A stretch of DNA of 64,000 bases, from positions 213,833,310 to 213,897,309 of the forward strand of contig NC_081827.1 in the NCBI RefSeq assembly GCF_030867095.1, written 5' to 3'. This document shows, one piece after another, positions 60,909 to 64,000 of this stretch; positions within the stretch are counted from its first letter, which is position 1; each line of letters starts with the position of its first letter. Below the pieces are notes generated by a model. The model worked only from the letters and a program-made list of their open reading frames with translations, searched no databases and was not told the origin of the DNA. The position numbers and the translations under genes were made by a program. This stretch comes from Alligator mississippiensis. Lineage: Eukaryota; Chordata; Crocodylia; Alligatoridae.

Positions 60909-63437
60909 GCCTTAAACTATAAAGAGAATGTAAAGACGACCACAAAACTACTTTTGCACCAAAACAAGGCAGGTGACAAATATGAAAGGTTATAAAATAT
61001 ATTTTAATGCCTAAAGTAAGACCTACACTGTACAAGGTTATCTTTCCTAAAATTATTCCCGAACTACAATTGAAAGTGCTTCATTTTTTAGTCCCCTAAA
61101 ATATCCTCCTTCTTTTAAAGATAATTTTTTTTAAATATACACAATTAAAAAAATGTCTTATGTTTGATAGCAACCTTGTTTTAATCCTGAAAATTATTTT
61201 CTACTGATTGTCTTATCCCTACAACCCAAACTGGGCAATTTTTTCTTATGAATTCTTTACACAGCAAGAGCCAACATGGCTACTACTTAGTTTGCTTTTT
61301 TTCTTTTTCCTTTTACAGAGTCTTCAGTGGTGTTAACAGGTATACTCGTATCTATGCAAATACTGGTCTTTGATTAAATGCTGCTGAAGAACCAGCAAAG
61401 ACAGAGCAACTTTTTTTTTTTGTTTGGTAGAGTCCCTAAAAAAATAATGAAAAACTCTACAATATATATATCTTTAAAATTAGACACTGCAGCACATTAT
61501 CTACATACCAGATCATAAGTGTGCCAAGAAGGTCTATGCCCAAGGAACTGGATAGTGCTCTCAACTAATTGCTTTGCTTTTTAACGTCAGACCTAAAACA
61601 ATGCAACGGGATCTGCTGCAGTTATTTAAGTTTCCTGACACGCTATTCGGTTCAAAGTTGCTTCACATTCATATATTGCGAAAGGATCCATTATGGATCT
61701 TCCATTAACATCACAACCCCTCCTAAGGAGCAGTTATGGTTGCCTTTTTATGGTCTAGGTATGAATGCATATAACAGTATTATCAATATCAATGGATACC
61801 GATTGATACAAGTAACTGTTGTCTGCACAATCCTGTAGTGATACAAGTGTAGCAAAACCCTGCACATCCAGGGTCAAAGTTAGGGCAATTCAGCTAACTT
61901 GAATCACTACAGGGTCATGGAGATATAACAGTTCAATGGTAACATGTACTGCAATCAGAGCAGCGCTCCCCATGTAAAGCAGCTGAAGTTTATATTTGTT
62001 CATACTCTTTATGAGTATTTTTGCTTATTCTGCCTAATAACAGCACCACAATGCAAAATGTGTATTTAAAACATTATGAAAAGTTGTTCCTTGACATATG
62101 CAGGAACCCCAGGTACTTTCTAATAAAAAGTAACTTGGCAGTTTTATTCACTTAAAGGCTAGTCCATAAATTAATCGTCATCCTGGATTTTTTCTTCTTC
62201 TTAAAAAAGCTATTTGTTTCCTCCTTAAAAAAAAAAAATACCTGACGATTTTCTGAATAGCAATAAACTTAATTCAGGCAAGATTTAATGACAATGCTAA
62301 TCTTTTGTACATGCACACTGAGAAATGTTATATAAGGAAAATAGTGACACAGAATGTCAATACTACCAGTTACTAATGTAATGAAGTGGTTCAACATTAA
62401 GATTTGTCAGAATGAAATTCTAACACAAGGCATGTTTTCCTGGCACAATTATAGCTTATAGTAATTATAGCAATTTTTTTCTAGGATTAGAATAATTGGC
62501 TAGCATGCAACCTATCCTTTCCCCAGTGGGTGAACTTTTAGGCTGTGGAAAGTGAGACATCCCATTCCTACTCTTTGTGATGTTATTGCCACTCCTGAAC
62601 AAATAACTAGGAAATATCATAAATAGGTGGAAATCCTGGTTCTTGGTTGTATTCAGTAACCACTGCTTTCCAAGAACAAATATGGACAGACAAATTGAAT
62701 CCTAGTTAAATCACTCAATCTCTGTGTATCCACTGTAAACAAGCAACAAAACTGGGTGAAAACCCAAAGTTGAATTTTCCACGGTAGACAAACACAGAAA
62801 CACAAAACAGAAAAAAAAGTTTATAGAGACTCTCACTTTGAATGATTAGCATTTTTGTAAAAATAAAATAAAACATTTTGTGACAGTGTTTATTCCAAAA
62901 AAATGACCCCCAAGTATGGATGGCTGCCTCAGAGAACACATGAATTCTACTGTTAACACTGATCAAAAGTATGTGACAGCAGTGCAGGTAAAATGAAGAT
63001 TCATTGCAAAGTACTTCACTTTGTGATTACAAAATCCCTCTTTATTCCACGCAAAACCATTTCCTCAGGTTTTCTTCGTACTATAGTATGAACATAATTA
63101 CACTGTAATAACAAATACAACTGGCAGAGTTCTACTAGCTTCAGAAGACATTTAATATATTTGCAGGTTTTTCCCCCTTGAAAACCACATATGCCTCTTT
63201 ATATAAACAGTCATTTGTTCGCAATGAGATAACTAAATTTATAAATTAAAAAGTAAATGCAACAGAAAAGTACCCTCCTGGCCGTCAACACACAAAAGGA
63301 TACATAAAACAATAAAATAGTGAAAACACAGCACACTGTGTTACACACAAAATTTGTTTTCATTTCAAGTTTATTAAAACTTTAGCAGTACAAATGATCC
63401 AGGTTTTAGATTATCAAAAGACCAAACTGAAGTCCAC

Positions 63438-63440
<3 letters not shown>

Positions 63441-63468
<28 letters not shown>
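63441..63468. repeat. A28 tract in the PPIG 3' UTR
   Basis: A run of 28 A on the plus strand, hence U28 in PPIG mRNA, starting about 60 bases after the stop codon. An AATAAA on the PPIG strand (63375-63370) follows about 65 bases further on. The tract is likely variable in length. Confidence 0.9.
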
Positions 63469-63469
<1 letters not shown>

Positions 63470-63527
63470 TGCTCCCCAAAATGCCTCTAAAATGTTGAGG
63501 CAGAATGGAAACGCCAAGTCCACAAAT

Positions 63528-64000
63528 TCATCCATGTCTGTCTTCATCTGTTCCAGGACTTGATTCATGATCAGACTTTTTATCCTTACTGTGAGCATGG
63601 TCTCTCTCCTGACTCTTGGATTTTTGGTTGATTTCTTTTTCTAGTGAAGATCTGCTCTTCTCCTTTTCTTTACTTCTCCGTGAAAATGATGTTTTCATTT
63701 CTCGGTCCTTGCTACTTTGCCTTTTCTTTGAGTCTGGGCTTCTATCCTGATCTTTACTATCCTGATCTTTACTACCCTTTTTTTCTTTACTGGTCTCAGG
63801 GCTACTACTTTCATAACTTCTTGAACGTTTCTTTCTTTGGTTTTCAGCATCATTCTTTCTATATGAACTTCTACTTTCTCTATTTGAATACCTTTCTCTG
63901 TGTCTGCTTTGACTTTCTTCTCTCTCAGAGCTCCTTGATTCCCTTCTCCTTCTATTGTCTCTTCCTCTATATTTTTCTGGTGTGCCTCTTCTCTCTCTAC
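63528..64000 (-). CDS. PPIG: PPIG (SR-cyclophilin) C-terminal part, partial
   Basis: PPIG is a nuclear peptidyl-prolyl isomerase with a long Arg/Ser-rich tail that binds splicing factors and the RNA polymerase II tail. Only the last 156 codons and the stop (63530-63528) are inside the window. The frame is rich in Ser, Arg, Lys, Glu and Asp, with RS, SR, SK and RES repeats, for example NRRRRESRSSEREESQSRHR and SSPETSKEKKGSKDQD, and ends SSPGTDEDRHG. The isomerase domain would lie to the right. The name rests on this composition and on synteny next to CFAP210; another SR-rich protein cannot be excluded from the tail alone. Confidence 0.82.
   Translation of the reverse strand, partial: RERRGTPEKYRGRDNRRRRESRSSEREESQSRHRERYSNRESRSSYRKNDAENQRKKRSRSYESSSPETSKEKKGSKDQDSKDQDRSPDSKKRQSSKDREMKTSFSRRSKEKEKSRSSLEKEINQKSKSQERDHAHSKDKKSDHESSPGTDEDRHG

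Larger units (their letters stand above)
53515..63527. other. Convergent intergenic region, probably including PPIG 3' UTR
   Basis: Ten kilobases of AT-rich DNA between the convergent CFAP210 and PPIG ends. Several AATAAA hexamers on the PPIG strand (63375-63370 and 63046-63041 among them) allow short and long PPIG 3' UTRs. Apart from a palindromic MITE, a hAT copy and one exon-like segment, listed separately, I see no gene or repeat that I can name. Confidence 0.5.

Noticed and set aside
1-64000. tRNA, rRNA, snRNA genes or CRISPR-like arrays
   Set aside because: None seen. The tRNA-like boxes belong to MIR and other SINE fragments, and tandem arrays are microsatellites or U3 units of the LTR.

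Overview
The window is vertebrate nuclear DNA, most likely from a crocodilian. The genes have introns with GT-AG borders and CpG-island promoters. The repeats are CR1 LINEs whose 3' ends carry the ATTCTATGA-like repeat, many short hAT elements, and old MIR SINEs. The style of the young CR1 and the mix of hAT elements point to a crocodilian rather than a bird or mammal. That is a judgement from memory, not a search result.

The gene order is METTL5(+), SSB(-), KLHL23(-), PHOSPHO2(-), CFAP210/CCDC173(+), PPIG(-). This is the order I know from human chromosome 2q31, read in reverse. From left to right: 1-3410 is the last intron and last exon of METTL5. 3419-16.8 kb is the whole SSB (La protein) gene, with 11 coding exons giving 409 residues. 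16.8-23.7 kb is intergenic and holds a solo LTR, CR1 and hAT copies. 23.8-30.5 kb is KLHL23, with 3 coding exons giving 558 residues. 30.5-42.5 kb is intergenic and rich in repeats, including a CR1 with a long open reverse-transcriptase frame, a large palindrome and several DNA transposons. 42.75-43.5 kb is PHOSPHO2, with one coding exon of 241 residues. A shared CpG island at about 43.9-45 kb drives PHOSPHO2 leftward and CFAP210 rightward. CFAP210 has 8 coding exons (44.6-53.3 kb, 542 residues). From 53.5 to 63.5 kb there is AT-rich DNA, probably including PPIG 3' UTR. 63.5-64 kb is the arginine/serine-rich C-terminus of PPIG, cut by the window edge.

The genes do not form a pathway. SSB binds the 3' ends of RNA polymerase III transcripts, METTL5 methylates 18S rRNA, KLHL23 is a BTB-Kelch protein, PHOSPHO2 is a HAD phosphatase, CFAP210 is a ciliary microtubule inner protein and PPIG is a nuclear cyclophilin. 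They interact through shared DNA: METTL5 and SSB converge with overlapping 3' ends, PHOSPHO2 and CFAP210 share a divergent promoter, and CFAP210 and PPIG converge.

I found no undescribed gene system. The most notable signals are an RFX-type X-box just upstream of the CFAP210 start, an in-frame upstream ATG exon candidate for SSB, two orphan exon-like segments, an unidentified retrocopy inside an SSB intron, and several large foldback elements with clear 8-bp target duplications.
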